A DNA stretch of 64,000 nucleotides, from positions 78,457,718-78,521,717 of the forward strand of contig NC_061862.1 in assembly GCF_907164915.1 (NCBI RefSeq), read 5' to 3'. The notes beneath the pieces were generated by a model, which ran no database searches, had not been told where the DNA came from, and was given only the letters and a program-made list of their open reading frames with translations. Below are positions 1-12,016 of this stretch, one piece after another (within the stretch, counting starts at the first letter, position 1; every line of letters starts with the position of its first letter). The DNA comes from Impatiens glandulifera (lineage: Eukaryota > Streptophyta > Magnoliopsida > Ericales > Balsaminaceae). The position numbers and the translations under genes are program-made.

Positions 1-379
1 TGAGTGATATACTTCGTCATATTGTAAGTTGAACAGAGTCTGTTCTGTTCAACAGTGAGCTAATCATGCAACTGTATTTGATTCTAAAAAACTTATAGTG
101 AATCCTTCCGGTGGTTGGAAGAAGGGGTGACGTAGGAAAGTTTGCTCTGAACATCCAAACTACTGTGTCATTTACATTCTGTCATCTTCTCATTCTTTGG
201 TTCTTAGCTTCAAACCTGAGCAAACGTTTCCGCACTTGAATCGTTCAAGAGTTTGCAAGAGTTTGTGAAGAATAAAAAGTGATTTAAATCCCATAACAGG
301 ATTTCTATCAAACCGTTTTCCCGAAGGCATCATCAATATCTAGACCACCGTCTCTATTGATTATGTTGATCTTATCACA
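1..379 (+). repeat. LTR fragment, 3' part, cut by window edge
   Basis: This matches the last ~365 bp of the solo LTR at 14085-15754 along its length: the GTAAGTTGAACAGAGT block, the GAAGAAGGGGTGACGTAGGA block, and the CTAGACC..GTCTCTATTG block near the end. It ends near 379 with GATCTTATCACA. No primer-binding site follows, so it is a solo LTR, a 3' LTR, or a truncated copy. The 5' part lies outside the window. Confidence 0.8.
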
Positions 380-384
380 ATGGT

Positions 385-815
385 GAGATAAGGTAAAGGT
401 TCGTCCAAGGAGGGAATGTCGACTTATGTAACGTAACATTGGTGAAAAAAATCTAAAGGTTCGTCCACAAAGGTTGAGTTAGGGCCTAAAATCATGTTGA
501 AAGATGTAATCGAATGGTTAGTCCATGGAGGGAATGTTGGCTTGAGTAACGCAAATATTGGTGATAAAACCCAATGATTCGTGTCCACAGAGAGTGAGTG
601 AGTGCCTAAGATTATACTGAAATGTGTAATCAAATGTTTAAGAATGCAACTTGAGTAACGTAAACATTGGTGATAAAATCCAATGATTCATATGTATAGA
701 GGATGAGTTAGTGTCTAAGATCATGCCAAAAAGTGTAATTGAATGTTTAAGAATGCATTTTTGAAGACCGCAATGTTTGTCCACATAGGGTGAGTAAGGG
801 CCTAAAATCATATAA
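385..815 (+). repeat. Degenerate ~120-bp tandem repeat
   Basis: Three to four diverged units share the blocks GTAACGTAA-CATTGGTGA, AATGATTCGTGTCCACA, GAGTTAGGGCCTAAAATCAT and GTAATCGAATG. They start near 394, 507, 640 and 750. Copies have lost short segments. There is no coding content; the short minus-strand ORF here is a by-product of the repeat. Confidence 0.7.
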
Positions 816-819
816 AAAG

Positions 820-1560
820 GTGAAATCGGAATATTATTTTATTAAATTTTAAAATATATTTAATTAATTATGATTAGTTTAAAGTGATTTAGAAATGTAT
901 TTGATAAAAAAATTGAGAAACTACAAATAATAATTAATGTTATTTTTTAATAAAAAATATTAATTATATATATATATATTAAAAATATTGAAACAAAAGA
1001 AATACAAAATATTTGCTAAAAATAAATAGAAAAGCAAAAAAATGTGAAAAAATGAATAAAAATATTTAAATTAAAAAAAGTTAAAAATATATTTAAATAA
1101 ATATGTTAAGTTTTAAATTATTGAGAAATGTATTCTTAAGACTTATTTATTATTATAAAAAAATAAATTAAGACCAAAGAATAATTTTTTTTATTACCAC
1201 ATATTTTTTTATTTAATTATTTATATATACATATTAATTTTAAATATTTGTACAATTATCTAGTATAATAATTTTAAAACTTAAATAATTTGGTTAGTTG
1301 ATTTTTTTAAATATTTTTATTTGTTTTAGATAAGTATATAATAATATATAATATTAGACCGAGTAAGACTTTATATATAATAGGGTAGGTTTAAAAAAAT
1401 GAGAATTATTTTTTAAATAAAACAAGTGGATAAATGTAAGTTTTGAAATTTTTTTAATAATTAGACAAATTAAATATTGAATTAAATTGAAAAAATTTAA
1501 GAAATTAAGAAATAAGTGACATTTTTTACCGTAATTATTTTTCCGGTACAAATGCACGGG
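820..1560. other. AT-rich stretch, no gene seen
   Basis: This is A/T homopolymer-rich sequence with no ORF of coding character. Near 1543-1561 a GGTACAAATGCACGGGATCC block resembles the GCACGG-type ends of plant DNA transposons, but no partner end was found. Confidence 0.5.
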
Positions 1561-1571
1561 ATCCATGTTAG

Positions 1572-1975
1572 TTAAACTAATTACATTAATTAAATGAAAA
1601 TAAAAATTTAGGCAAATAAATTAAATGAAATTTAATTCAAATAAATAAAAATTCACACCAAATTTAAATTTAAATTTATGGTAAAAGTTTTACGCCAATA
1701 GATAAGATTATATGACAATGGATAAGATTGAGTATCAAGAGGCAAGATGAAATGTCAAAAGTCTAGAAATGATAATCGTTGAATGAATTATTAACCGTTG
1801 AATTAATAAATGAATTTATTATGATGGTTTAATTTTCAACTATATATGTCCCTTCACTCCAAATCTTTAGAGACATATTTTCATCATCCATCTCATTATG
1901 TTTCGAGATTTCCAAAAGTCATCTCAATATTTTTCGTTAGTGTTGCTCGAGTTATTGACTCGACTTTTTTTCGCT
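1572..1975 (+). repeat. Dispersed LTR-like repeat, copy 1
   Basis: A ~400-bp sequence is shared with 34098-34500 on the same strand. Shared blocks in order are TTACATTAATTAAAT, AATTTAATTCAAA, GGATAAGATTGAGT, CAAGATGAAATG, a TATATAT box, CCTTCACT and TAGAGACATAT. The TATA box followed ~25 bp later by a conserved leader looks like an LTR promoter (inference). No termini or TSD were identified. Confidence 0.55.
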
Positions 1976-1989
1976 AGATTTATTGTACT

Positions 1990-3565
1990 TTAGGGACAAT
2001 CATCTTCAATAAGCTCCCGTACAAGAAGGAGAAGATGAAACAATTGTAGAGGAAATGTGTCTAACACATGTCTCAGATCAACTTCTCAAATTGGTGTTTT
2101 TGTTCTTCGTACATTGAATTTAATAAATTTATTTGTACCATCATTATCTTGTATAATTTTTGTTATTTGAAGATAAATTTCTAACAATCTTAAAACAGAT
2201 TCATCTACTAAGTTATTTAGTCGTTTGTGCCATCGATTTTTTTGTCTTAGATGTTTCAAAATACGAGTTGTGATGTTATAAAAAAATGATGAATGTTATC
2301 TCAAGGGTGAGGCCGATTCAGAATCATTCAAGGAATGGTCAAATGATCATTATTTTTGGTTGAATAACGCTAATAATAGAAAATGGAAGTGTCATCAATA
2401 TCTCTTCCTTATATATATATAATGCTTAGAATAAAATAATTATTTTGATTTATTTTCGATTAAATAAAATCAAAATAAATAACCCAATGGCCAAAACCTA
2501 ATTAAAATAATTAATTAGATTAATGATTGTGATAATTAAAGCCTAATTAATTAAGGAAAATGATCAAAATAAAAAAATAAATTATTTGGGATAAATGTTG
2601 TACTCATTTTATCTTACACTAATTTTAGAAAAATTAAGGGATTAAAAAAATAATTTAGAAAGAAATGAGGTACTTATTTCATCCCTCAAAACTATTTATT
2701 TAACCTTAAAATATACAAAAAAATGCAAAATATTTGTCATATTTATTTTAAAATTTTGTGTATTAAAAATACCAAACTTAAAGCAAAAAGGTGAAAGAAA
2801 AATCAATTTCAAACAAACCCTTAAGGTTTAAAAATAAAAATAAAATGAATAATCGGGTGTAGCCAAAACTCAAAGAAGAAGCTAAAGCCGAAAATTAAGT
2901 CGTTGGATTAGCACTAGATTGTCATCCAAAGCTCTAGTCGCGCCCGCGTAGCGGGTTTGTAACCGACGGAACATGCGCTTGCGCTGCACCCACCCGAATA
3001 ACTAACTGAGTGTTAGCTCTGTCAGCCAGAACGCGACAGAATGTCTAAAATGCAGACAGATCATAATGGCGCTTGATGGAACACCTCATGATCGCCAAAC
3101 ACGCTAGAAACGACATCGTTTTGGCCGCCACCATATTTTTCGTCGCGACGCCAGAGAAGATAAGAACAAAGTACCATCTTTAATTTTTCAAATATGGAAC
3201 TTTCTCAATAGTCGACCTTTACGCCTGATTCGAAAGATGAAATGATCATCCTACCACGGTAATCATTTCTCATACATCAATAGGGTTTATTAATCCCTAT
3301 TCTTGTCAGATGATCCAACAACAACGAAAACAGTATTGAGTGTTTTTTACTAATTCAATCCACTTAGATGAATCAACCGACTCAAAGAACCTATAAATTT
3401 CTTCCATTAAAAAATCTGAAGCTAAAAGATCCACTCTCTAGTTTCAAATTGAAGAAACTCATAAATCCTCCATTAAAGCTTCAAGCTTTACAAATTTTCG
3501 AATATTTGTATAAAGCTCTAAATCTTGGATTCAAGCATCCAAAAACCAACCCTAAATTCTAAGTA
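1990..3565. other. Unassigned sequence, possibly old retroelement LTR
   Basis: AT-rich from 2380 to 2830, then a GC-richer block at 2860-3370. No recognisable protein. A 64-codon ORF (3368-3562) is K/L-rich and ends just before the CACTA insertion; it has no family resemblance. The sequence may continue at 22335 beyond the CACTA element, but continuity cannot be shown by eye. Confidence 0.35.
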
Positions 3566-3863
3566 CACTAGTAAAAAAAGAGCCTATAGCGATTGGTAAA
3601 CCAATCGCTATTAACCCACAAACCAATCGCTATAGGCCTATAGTGATTGATCATATATCAATCGATCTTAATCGGCATAAGTCTTCTCCATGTTGCTTTA
3701 ATTGGCAATGGAGATTGGTAGATAACCAATCGATATAGGCTTATAGAGATTGGTGTAATAACCAATCGCTGCTCACTAAGGCTATGGAGATTGGTTTAGT
3801 ACCAATTAGTGATATTTATTAAGGCTATGGTGATTGGTAATTTAACCAACCACTATAGACCCT

Positions 3864-5725
3864 TGATAGAATCAGTGTAACCAATAAAGACTAGGGTTTG
3901 GATATTGAAAACAACTTATGACACACAATTCGATTTTAACTCTGTTAGAAGTTAAAATCTGTTTTTATTCTTCACAAATCATTTAAACTCTTGAAACGGT
4001 TTCAAGGGAGGAAGTGTTTGTCGGATTTGAAGATTTGAACCAATGAAAAATAAAAGATAGAAAGTAAAGAATACATGGAGTTGTTTATGGATGTTCGGAG
4101 CAAACCCTCCTACGTCACCCCTTCTTCCACAAACGGAATGATTTCACTAAAATCTTCGAATCAAATACAGTTTACTGAACTAGCTAATACTTTGTTGAAC
4201 AGAACAACCTCTATTTAACTTACAATATCATGAAAAATATTCTCACAACTAGACAGTGTTTTGATTCTTTCTCTCTTGAGCTTGAATGATGTAAAATCAG
4301 TAAGGCAAGAGTAAGCTTATAAGATTGGCAATTGATTGATCGAGAGATTCGTCCGTTGTCCTTGAACATCTATTTGTAGTAGAAGGTCATAAACGGTCAA
4401 ATCTTCTTCATGAATACGTGGTAAGCGTCCATTGGAAGGTCGCCAAAAGGACAAGAGTATAGCAGACTCTAAGCAAATGGATCGTGGCCGTACTGAACTG
4501 GTAGTGCGCCGAATATCCTCTCTAATATTGTCTTATATTAGACAAACCGTTGGAATGATATTTGCGTACGTGGCGTTCGTTCATTGGATGTAATTAGCTG
4601 GCTTGTCAGACTGCACAGGAGTGAGTGGAGCAGAGTAGCAGACATCTAGTTGATTATGGATAGGCGTATGCTAACTTCAAACGGCTGCTGAAACGAGGCA
4701 TTAGACGTGCTCCATTAGACTACCTAGTCTAAGGGAGTTAGACGTCAACGTCTAATTACGTGTTCCATTAGACCACCAAGTCTAATGGAGTTAGACTGCA
4801 ATGTCTAACTACGCATCCCTTCAGACTTGTCTGAAGGAGTTAGACGCCAACGTCTAACTACGTTACCCATTAGACTGCCACGTCTAATGGAGTTAGACCT
4901 TAACGTCTAACTACGTATTTGTTAGACTATAACGTCTAACTACGCATCACTTCAGACTTGTCTTCATGAGTTAGACGCCAACATCTAACTGCGTTTCCCA
5001 TTAGACTACCACGTCTAATGGAGTTAGCCCTCAATGTCTAACTACGTATCTGTTAGACTACAACGTCTAACTATGCATCACTTCAAACTTGTCCAAAGGA
5101 GTTAGACGCCAATGTCTAACTACGTTTCCCATTATAACACCATGTCTAATGGAGTTAGACTTCAACGTCTAACTACATATCTGTTAGACTGCAACGTCTA
5201 ACTACGTATAGCTTCAGACTTGTCTGAAAGAGTTAGACGCCAACGTCTAACTACGTTACCTATTAGACTACCACGTCTAATGGAGTTAGACCTCAACGTC
5301 TCACTACATATCTGTTACTACTAGACTGCAACGTCTAACTACGTATCACTTCAGACTTGTCTGAAGAAGTTAGACGCCAACGTCTAACTACGTTACCCAT
5401 TAGACTACCACGTCTAATAGAGTTAAATCTCAACGTCTAACTACGTATCTATTAGACTGCAACGTCTAACTACACATCACTTTAGACTTGTCTGAAGGAG
5501 TTAGACACCAACTTCTAACTTCGCAATACGTCTAATTAGTCTGCTTAGACCACGTCTAAGTTAGCAAAGTCTGATGCACCTGCACATATACAATTAGACA
5601 ACTTAGCTTCTTTCTTAACTATGTTTTAACCACAATTAAGTTTTAATCACATATCATCAAAATAAAGTTGGCATATAATAGACTTACTCTCTTAATTATT
5701 TTATTTAAAATAATTTGACCCAATA
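3864..5725 (-). repeat. 3' LTR of the Sirevirus-like element
   Basis: 1862 bp, against 1627 bp for the 5' LTR; the difference lies mostly in the copy number of the internal minisatellite. On the minus strand it starts TATTGGGTC and ends GATTCTATCA. It is preceded by the polypurine tract at 5726-5740. Confidence 0.88.
4700..5530. repeat. Palindromic TTAGAC/GTCTAA minisatellite in LTR U3
   Basis: About six copies of a ~130-bp higher-order unit. Each is made of consecutive TTAGAC-N6-GTCTAA inverted pairs (e.g. TTAGACTACCACGTCTAA) separated by short linkers such as CTACGTATC, plus one TCAGAC-TTGTCTGA variant per unit. The same array with fewer copies sits in the other LTR at 12800-13450. It lies upstream of the expected transcription start. 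Confidence 0.9.
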
Positions 5726-6074
5726 ATTTCCCTCTTTTTTATGATGTTAAACTTAGACAAAAGATTAAAATAAATAGACATAATCGATAAACATCAAAGC
5801 AACAATGAACAAAAGATCATATATTCATTTTTTGAAAATGTCTGGAGGAGTACAATGACATAAACGAAAATTTCCCAAAAACAAAAAGATTGGGTCTGTT
5901 CTTATCCCTTTCTACCCTTAGTTCCACCTAGGCCTAAGGCCACTTCTTTTACTTTCCTTTTTTTGATATCATCGAGAGCGATAGATTCTTACTGATCTAT
6001 TTTGGCCAGAAGGATCTCCCGATTTCTTTACTTGAGCTTGATCCTTTATACCCTGAGATCGTAGTCAAGAACAT

Positions 6075-6744
6075 TTTGGTAGGTCAAGACTCTAAATGAT
6101 TTGATGAAGACCCCATGAGAGAGAAGAGTAGGAAGCAGCATGCTGAGTGGGGAAGCATACCCAGTAGACCTCCTTTCAGGAGAGATCATTGTCATCAAGT
6201 TTCTGAAAATGGTTTTAGGCCAGTTGATTGATGTCCCCTTTGTGATAGCAATTATTATCTCGAAGACTTACTTCGTGTAAGAGTTGGAGAATCCTTTGGC
6301 CAAGAGGGACTTGGAAATGATGTCGTTAAGCAGAGAAAACTTAACCTTCAGAGCGGACTTAAATCTATGAGTTTCGACAGGAACAAGAGTCCCATCACGA
6401 GTTGTGTCGGAAAAGGCAAACCTCATCTCAGATAAGACTTCCCCAGAAGATGTTGAGAACTCAAACAGCCCCTCTATTAATAGATTGAAGAAACGAGCGA
6501 AGGAATCTTCAGTGAAGGAAGCAATATCATCAAAGATCTTGGCTGCGACAAGCCTGTTGTTGTATAAACCTCTATTCTTGAAGAATTCATGGACCTCCGG
6601 TTTGTAAATAATGACGGGAGCCCTGAGAAAATTTTCAAGGCCCAAAGCTTTTAAGAATTCGAACATCGTAACCATTTAAGGAATGATTACGGTAGACACA
6701 GAATCGAAGTCTATCTGAAGAGTAGATGGCGCAAAAGAACCCAT
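6075..6744 (-). pseudogene. Extra ORF (ORF3) downstream of pol in Sirevirus-like element
   Basis: An ORF starts at ATG 6744 (MGSFAPSTLQIDFDSV...). It meets an in-frame TAA at 6676-6678, reopens as a 135-codon frame (MVTMFEFLKALGLENFL...) to 6268, and continues past that stop as similar protein (AITKGTSINWPKTIF...) to about 6075. The layout is that of the ~200-400-residue extra ORF found after pol in several plant copia families: an N-terminal 'F(D/E)SV' segment, a 'FF.N' motif, and a 'FTEDSFARFFNLLIEGL' segment. I recognise the family from plant retroelement proteins, particularly from asterids. Its function is not established, and it has been called envelope-like in some Sireviruses. There is no clear signal peptide or transmembrane segment here, so an envelope role is not supported. 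At least two stops make it a pseudogene. Confidence 0.6.
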
Positions 6745-7149
6745 TTCGATAAGTTGAAAGAGAATTAAGGATTCAAAATATTAAGAGGCACAATAGGATT
6801 TCTTAGAGAGAGAGTGCGAAGAGAGATATTCAAACCCTTTGAATATGATTGTTCTTTTATAGACATAGAATGACGTATGACTATTAAAAGCAATGAGTAT
6901 ATGAACCGTCAAAAAACATAGAAACATATTTCCAAGAGACACACCATTTAAGATAATCAGCATTTAAGGATATAATCATGAAAGTCTGTCATTAATGTAA
7001 TACGTGCAGTGAAAAGACATTAGAGATTTTAGTCATTCTGTTAAGATTGAGAGACACATGTCTTCAAGTTATTGAAGAGATGACTGTTCAATTTTTGGTG
7101 GGAATAGTACATAGATAGTCAATGTAACATTGGACAACTGTCCCATTCG

Positions 7150-7490
7150 CCTGAAGATGAAAGGTCTAATGACGTACGTAGTTAGACATTTAGCTTACTG
7201 TTCACATTCGTTGCATCTAAGTTGGATAGACATCTATTAGACATTTAATCACGCTTGTCTTCTAGACAACCAAAAGTCTATTAGACTTCATACGTCTAAT
7301 TATGCATAAACACCACGTGCTAGACGTGTGTCTAGTTAGATGTTAATGTCTAACTACGCTAGTCTTATAAACGTCTAAACAACTATTAGACTTCGACGTC
7401 TAACCGCATAGGTTTTAAATCAAGACAATCCAACTCAGAAGCATAGACTACTTAAACAAATATACGTCTAAGTAGGTACATTCTTTAAAC
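7150..7490. repeat. Diverged TTAGAC/GTCTAA repeats between pol and ORF3
   Basis: Scattered GTCTAA and TTAGAC half-sites and inverted pairs (for example TTAGACTTCATACGTCTAA near 7281-7299) resemble the LTR minisatellite but are less regular. They are internal to the element, so either a related array arose twice or part of one was transferred. Confidence 0.6.
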
Positions 7491-7555
7491 TACTGATCCA
7501 TTAAACAAATTGAGACATCCATCTACACAATTTTGTCTAGATATACTTAAACAAC

Positions 7556-7571
7556 ATGTCCCCCCTCAATT
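7556..7571 (-). other. Internal polypurine tract after pol
   Basis: The minus strand reads CAAATTGAGGGGGGACA about 25 bp past the pol stop (7595-7597). Position and composition match the additional polypurine tracts reported in Sireviruses between pol and the 3' LTR. Confidence 0.5.
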
Positions 7572-7594
7572 TGTGCATGATTAGTTCAAATAAA

Positions 7595-10500
7595 TCAGTC
7601 AAGATCAACAAGCCCTAAAATATTTCTAAAGTAAGAAAACTTAGTCTCGGGTAGTGGCTTCGTGAACACGTCTGCCACTTGTTAATTTGTAAGGACATAT
7701 TCAAGGCGAATATGCTTCTAACTGACATGCTCTCGGATGAAATGATGTCTGATTTCGATATGCTTTGTCTGAGAGTGCATGACTGGATTGTAAGTGATAG
7801 CAATTACACTTCTGTTGCAGTAGAAAATTGGTGATTCTTCTACTTCAATTCCATAGTCTCTCAATTGTTGTTGAATCCACAAGAGCCGAGAGCAACAACT
7901 TCCTGCTGCAAGATATTCGGCTTCAGCTGTAGACGTGGAAACCGACGCCTGCTTCTTGCTGAACAAAGAGATCAAACCATCACCAAGAAACTGGCAAGTT
8001 CCACTGGTGCTTTTTCAATCAATCTTACAGCCTGCATAATCTGCATCTGAGAAAGTCTTTAGATTGAAACTAGAATCCTTCGGATACCACAGTCCCACAT
8101 TCTTAGACCCTTTTAAATATTTCAAAATACGCTTAGCAGCAATAAAGTGAGATAGTTTAGGATTAGCCTAGAATCTTCCACAAACACCAACAACAAACTG
8201 GATGTCTGGACGGTTGGTAGTGAGATGGAGCAAAGAACCGATGAGTCCTCTATAGGCAGTGATGTCTACATTTTTTCCATCTTCATCTTTGTCTAGATTG
8301 CTGGAAGAACTCATTGGAGTGGCTGAAGCCGAGTAGCCCTCCATTCCAAACTTCTTTAACAGCTCCTTGGTGTATTTGACTTGGTTGATGAGGGTCCCTG
8401 TTTCAAGTTGACGAGCTTGAAGCCCGAGGAAGAATGTTAATTCTTCCATCATACTCATCTCAAATCTTTCTTGCATCAGCTTGGCAAATTTCTCACATAA
8501 TTTGGGGTTAGTTGACCCAAATATAATATCATCAACATAAACTTGAACAAGTATAATATGAAAGTCTTTAACAAATCTAAATAATGTTTGGTCAACTGAG
8601 CCAATAATGAAATTATGATCAAACAGAAACTTAGTCAAAATATCATACCAAGCTTTTGGAGCTTGTTTCAAACAATATAAAGCTTTGTCAAGTTTAAAAA
8701 CATGATTTGGTAAAGTATGATCTGGAAAATTAGGAGGTTGTTCAACATAAACATCTTCATTTAATTTATCATTTAGAAATGCACTTTTCACATCTATTTT
8801 AAAAACCTTGAAATTTTTAAAAGATGCATAAGCTAGGAAAATTCTGATTTCCTCAAGTCTAGCTATAGGTGCAAATGACTCCTCAAAGTCAATTCCTTCC
8901 TCCTGTCTATATCCTTGAGAAACTAACTAGGCTTTGTTTCTTACAACTAAGCCATCTTCACTAAGCTTGTTTCGAAAAACCCATCTTGTTCCAATGACCG
9001 ATTGATCAGTCGGCCTTGGAGTTAAGTGCCACACTTTATTTCTCACAAATTGGTTTAACTCCTCTTGCATGGCATTGATCCAATCTGGATCAAGCATAAC
9101 TTCACCAATTTTCTTAGGCTCAATTTGATAAATAAAAGTAGAGTTAGACATTTCATCCAACAATTGACATCTTGTCCTACGAGGAGAGTTAGGATTACCA
9201 ATTATCAATTATGGTGGATGATTTCTATTCTATATGAAGTTTGCTCCAAAAGGATTAGACATCAGATTACTTGGCTCCGAGACGTCCGAACTGTCAACAA
9301 CTTGTTGAACTAGAGTTTGGACGTCTAGTTGATTCTCAATCGGATCAGCCACTTGATCAGACAGATAAGTCCTTTGGACAAGAGCTTCATCTTCACTATC
9401 AACTTCAAGATGTGTTGCTTTTAATCTGTTAGCAAGTTTGATGAGATCAATAGAATTGTTTTCAACAGATTCATCACAAATAACATAAAATGATTCCTCA
9501 ACGGTTTGTGTTCGGTTATTGTACACTCTAAAAACCTTATTTACTGAGGAGTAACCTAACATAATTCTAGCATCTGCTTTAGCATCAAAAGCGGTCAAGT
9601 AATCTTTCTCATTGTTATGAATAAAACACTTACACCCGAATACTCGAAAGAAGGAAACTATAGGAATTCTTCCATTCAACAGTTCATAAGGTGTTTTGTC
9701 AAAAAGTTTATTAATTAATTATTGACCATTTTTTGTATAACATGCTGTGTTTATGGCTTCTTCCGAGAACTTCTGAGGAACACCTGAGTCGGCAAGCATC
9801 GATCTCGTTGATTCCTTCAGTGTTCTGACTTTTCTCTTAGTAATACCATTTTGCTGTGGTGTTCTGGCACTAGATAACTCGTGTCTAATACCAGATTCCT
9901 CGAGATATGAAGTTAGGCGTCTGTTGGTGAATTCGGTTCCCTAATCATTTTTAATTTGAATAATACTTAAAGATTTTTGGTTTTGAATAATCTAAGGATC
10001 TTAATCAAATTCTTAGCCGTCTAATCCTTAGATTGAAATAATAAAACCCATGTAAATCGTGAGAAATCATCAATAATGACTAGGGTGAATCTCATTCCTC
10101 CCAAGCTCTATACAGGAATTGGACCAAATAGATCCATATGTAAAAGTTCTAAGCACTGGTTGGACTGAGATTTCCCTTTACTTTTGAACGATTATTTTCT
10201 CTGTTTGCCTAACTAGCAAGAAGGACAAACCTTGTCCTTTGTAAACTTCAAGTTAGGTAAGCCTAAAACCAAGTTATGTGAACAAATGTTGTTAAGGGTT
10301 TTAAAATTAAGATGATTTAGTATCTTATGCCATAGCTAGTTTTGATCAGTTTTGGTAATCATGTATATGGGATTAGATATCTCATTTTCTAGTTCATTTT
10401 GTAAGAGTTTCCTACCTACTTCCGGTCAACAGAATGTTACCCTGTTTATCCTTAACCAAACATGCATGAGTTTCAAAATCAACAGAAAATCCATTATCAC

Positions 10501-10760
10501 ATAACTGACTAATGATGATCAGTTTATAACACAAGTTTTCAACAAGTAGCACGTTATTGATGGTTAGATCACCATGGATAATCTTACCCTTACCCATGAT
10601 CTTACCCTTGCGGTTATCCCCAAAAGTGATATTAGGACCTGAACATTCTGTTATTTTAGTTAGAAGCCGTCTATCTCCAGTCATGTGTCTGGAACATCCA
10701 CTGTCTAGATACCAAACTAAATCTTCCAGGCAGTCAACCTACATAAAAACATATTTACAA
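7595..10760 (-). pseudogene. copia pol (PR-INT-RT-RH), disrupted
   Basis: Minus-strand polyprotein with domains in canonical copia order. Protease and GAG-pre-integrase region near 10760-10412 (D-S-G-C-S-R-H-M-T-G-D, then VTFGDN-like TFGDNRKGKIMGKG). Integrase 10330-9230, with HMDLFGP and D-G-T-E-F segments and the RVFGCKCFIHN C-terminal motif. Reverse transcriptase 9208-8168, with the active-site motif YVDDIIFGST and the segment CLKQAPKAWYD. RNase H ends at the TGA at 7595 with DVFTKPLPETKF. These are the enzymes that copy the RNA and integrate the cDNA. Several frame changes in integrase, a stop at 8936-8938 (CTAGG..), and a stop after VVGVCGRF near 8168 break the frame. RT and RNase H are otherwise well conserved, so decay is moderate. 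Confidence 0.9.
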
Positions 10761-11275
10761 TCTTTTGGTACCCACATTCACTTGGGTCCTCGGTCAATCA
10801 GTCCCTTAGGGATCCATATTTGAGTTAATCTTGATGGAGTTCTCTTTTGTGTAGTAATAAGTGCGTAAGATTTAGGCTTAGCAGACGTTTTCCTACTAGC
10901 AGTTGTTCCTTTATCTTTAGAATATGATTTTTGTTTAAAACTCCTTGACTTCTTATCATGTTTTAGTTTGCCAGACTTGCTAGCTGCTTTCTTCCTAAGT
11001 TTCAGCCAACTAACATTTGGCAGAATATGATTAATCTCATCCTTTAATGTTAAATCCTCGCAGCTTGGATTAGTTCTATTATCAGTTAAACTCCCTCTAA
11101 CAATGTTTATAGGCTTAAACTTGTCTGTTGCTGAGTTTAACTTCTTACAGGATTTGTCTAAGTCATTACCGTCAAATCATAAATCGAATTTGCATCCAGC
11201 AGGCCTTATCATATAAATTTGCTGTCTGACAACGTCTCCAGACTTTGTCCAAGAACTGACCACATATGTCAAACA

Positions 11276-11967
11276 TTAGTTTTTAGAAAATAGGATTTGA
11301 ACCTTTTCTTTAAGCGTCTCATTCTCAGATGAGAGCTTGATTATTTTGTTTTCAGAAAATTTTGGTTCAGAAACTTGAGATGAAGGAGAGTTGTTGGCCT
11401 CATATTTTGATTTCATTTCATTTAATGAGTCTAATAACTTCTTGTACTCAATGACCGTGTCATTGAGTGCAATAGTTAACTCGTCTTTTGTAAAACCTTT
11501 TGAGGAGAAGTCGAATACCTTTAATTTGTCGCCTTCCATCAAACATGTGACGACTTCGTTATCACTTTCTCTAGATGAGTTCTCTAAGTCGATATCGGCC
11601 CACTTGGACTTACTTTCAACACTTATAAGAACCTTCTGCTCTGTTCGGTTCTTCTTTGTTTGAACATTACATCCATCGATTTGAATTAGCTTCTCCTAGA
11701 TTTCTTTAACGGAGGAACATGACTTGATTTCACAGAATATACTCATGTTGATCGACTTGAACAAGACATCTTTGGTGATGTTATCCAGGTTGTTAATATC
11801 TTATCTTCCGTCGTCCAGCTGCATCTTGGCTTCTCAATCTTTATAGGACCATTAGAGATGGCATTCCACATGTCGCAGTCAAGGGCAGTCAAATGAGCTT
11901 GCATTCTCATCATCCAATAATCGTTGTTTTCTTTTGAGAGCATATGAATTTGGTTGACAACAGACAT
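11276..11967 (-). pseudogene. copia gag, disrupted
   Basis: The ATG at 11967 begins 50 bp inside the 5' LTR boundary (MSVVNQIHMLSKENNDYWMMRMQAHL...), the usual start of a copia Gag capsid domain. The reading frame is lost near 11743. A second open segment (11542-11276) reads MMEGDKLKVFDFSSKGFTKDELTIALN..., then a heptad-like, charge-rich stretch (ENETLKEKVQILF) that looks like a coiled coil. Gag would form the virus-like particle in the cytoplasm. The capsid middle part is much shorter than normal and I see no intact zinc knuckle, so the gene is truncated as well as frameshifted. Confidence 0.75.
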
Positions 11968-11994
11968 GATTCATGTTCTTGTTGTTTGAGAATA

Positions 11995-12016
11995 GAAAAC
12001 CTTGCTCTAATACCAA
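11995..12016 (-). other. Primer-binding site of Sirevirus-like element
   Basis: The minus strand reads TTGGTATTAGAGCAAGG directly inside the 5' LTR. It differs by one base from TGGTATCAGAGC, which is complementary to the 3' end of plant initiator tRNA-Met. This fixes the transcription direction as minus. Confidence 0.85.

Noticed and set aside
3368..3562. 64-codon Lys/Leu-rich ORF before the CACTA
   Set aside because: No homology recognised, composition like the surroundings, and it ends by chance at the insertion boundary.
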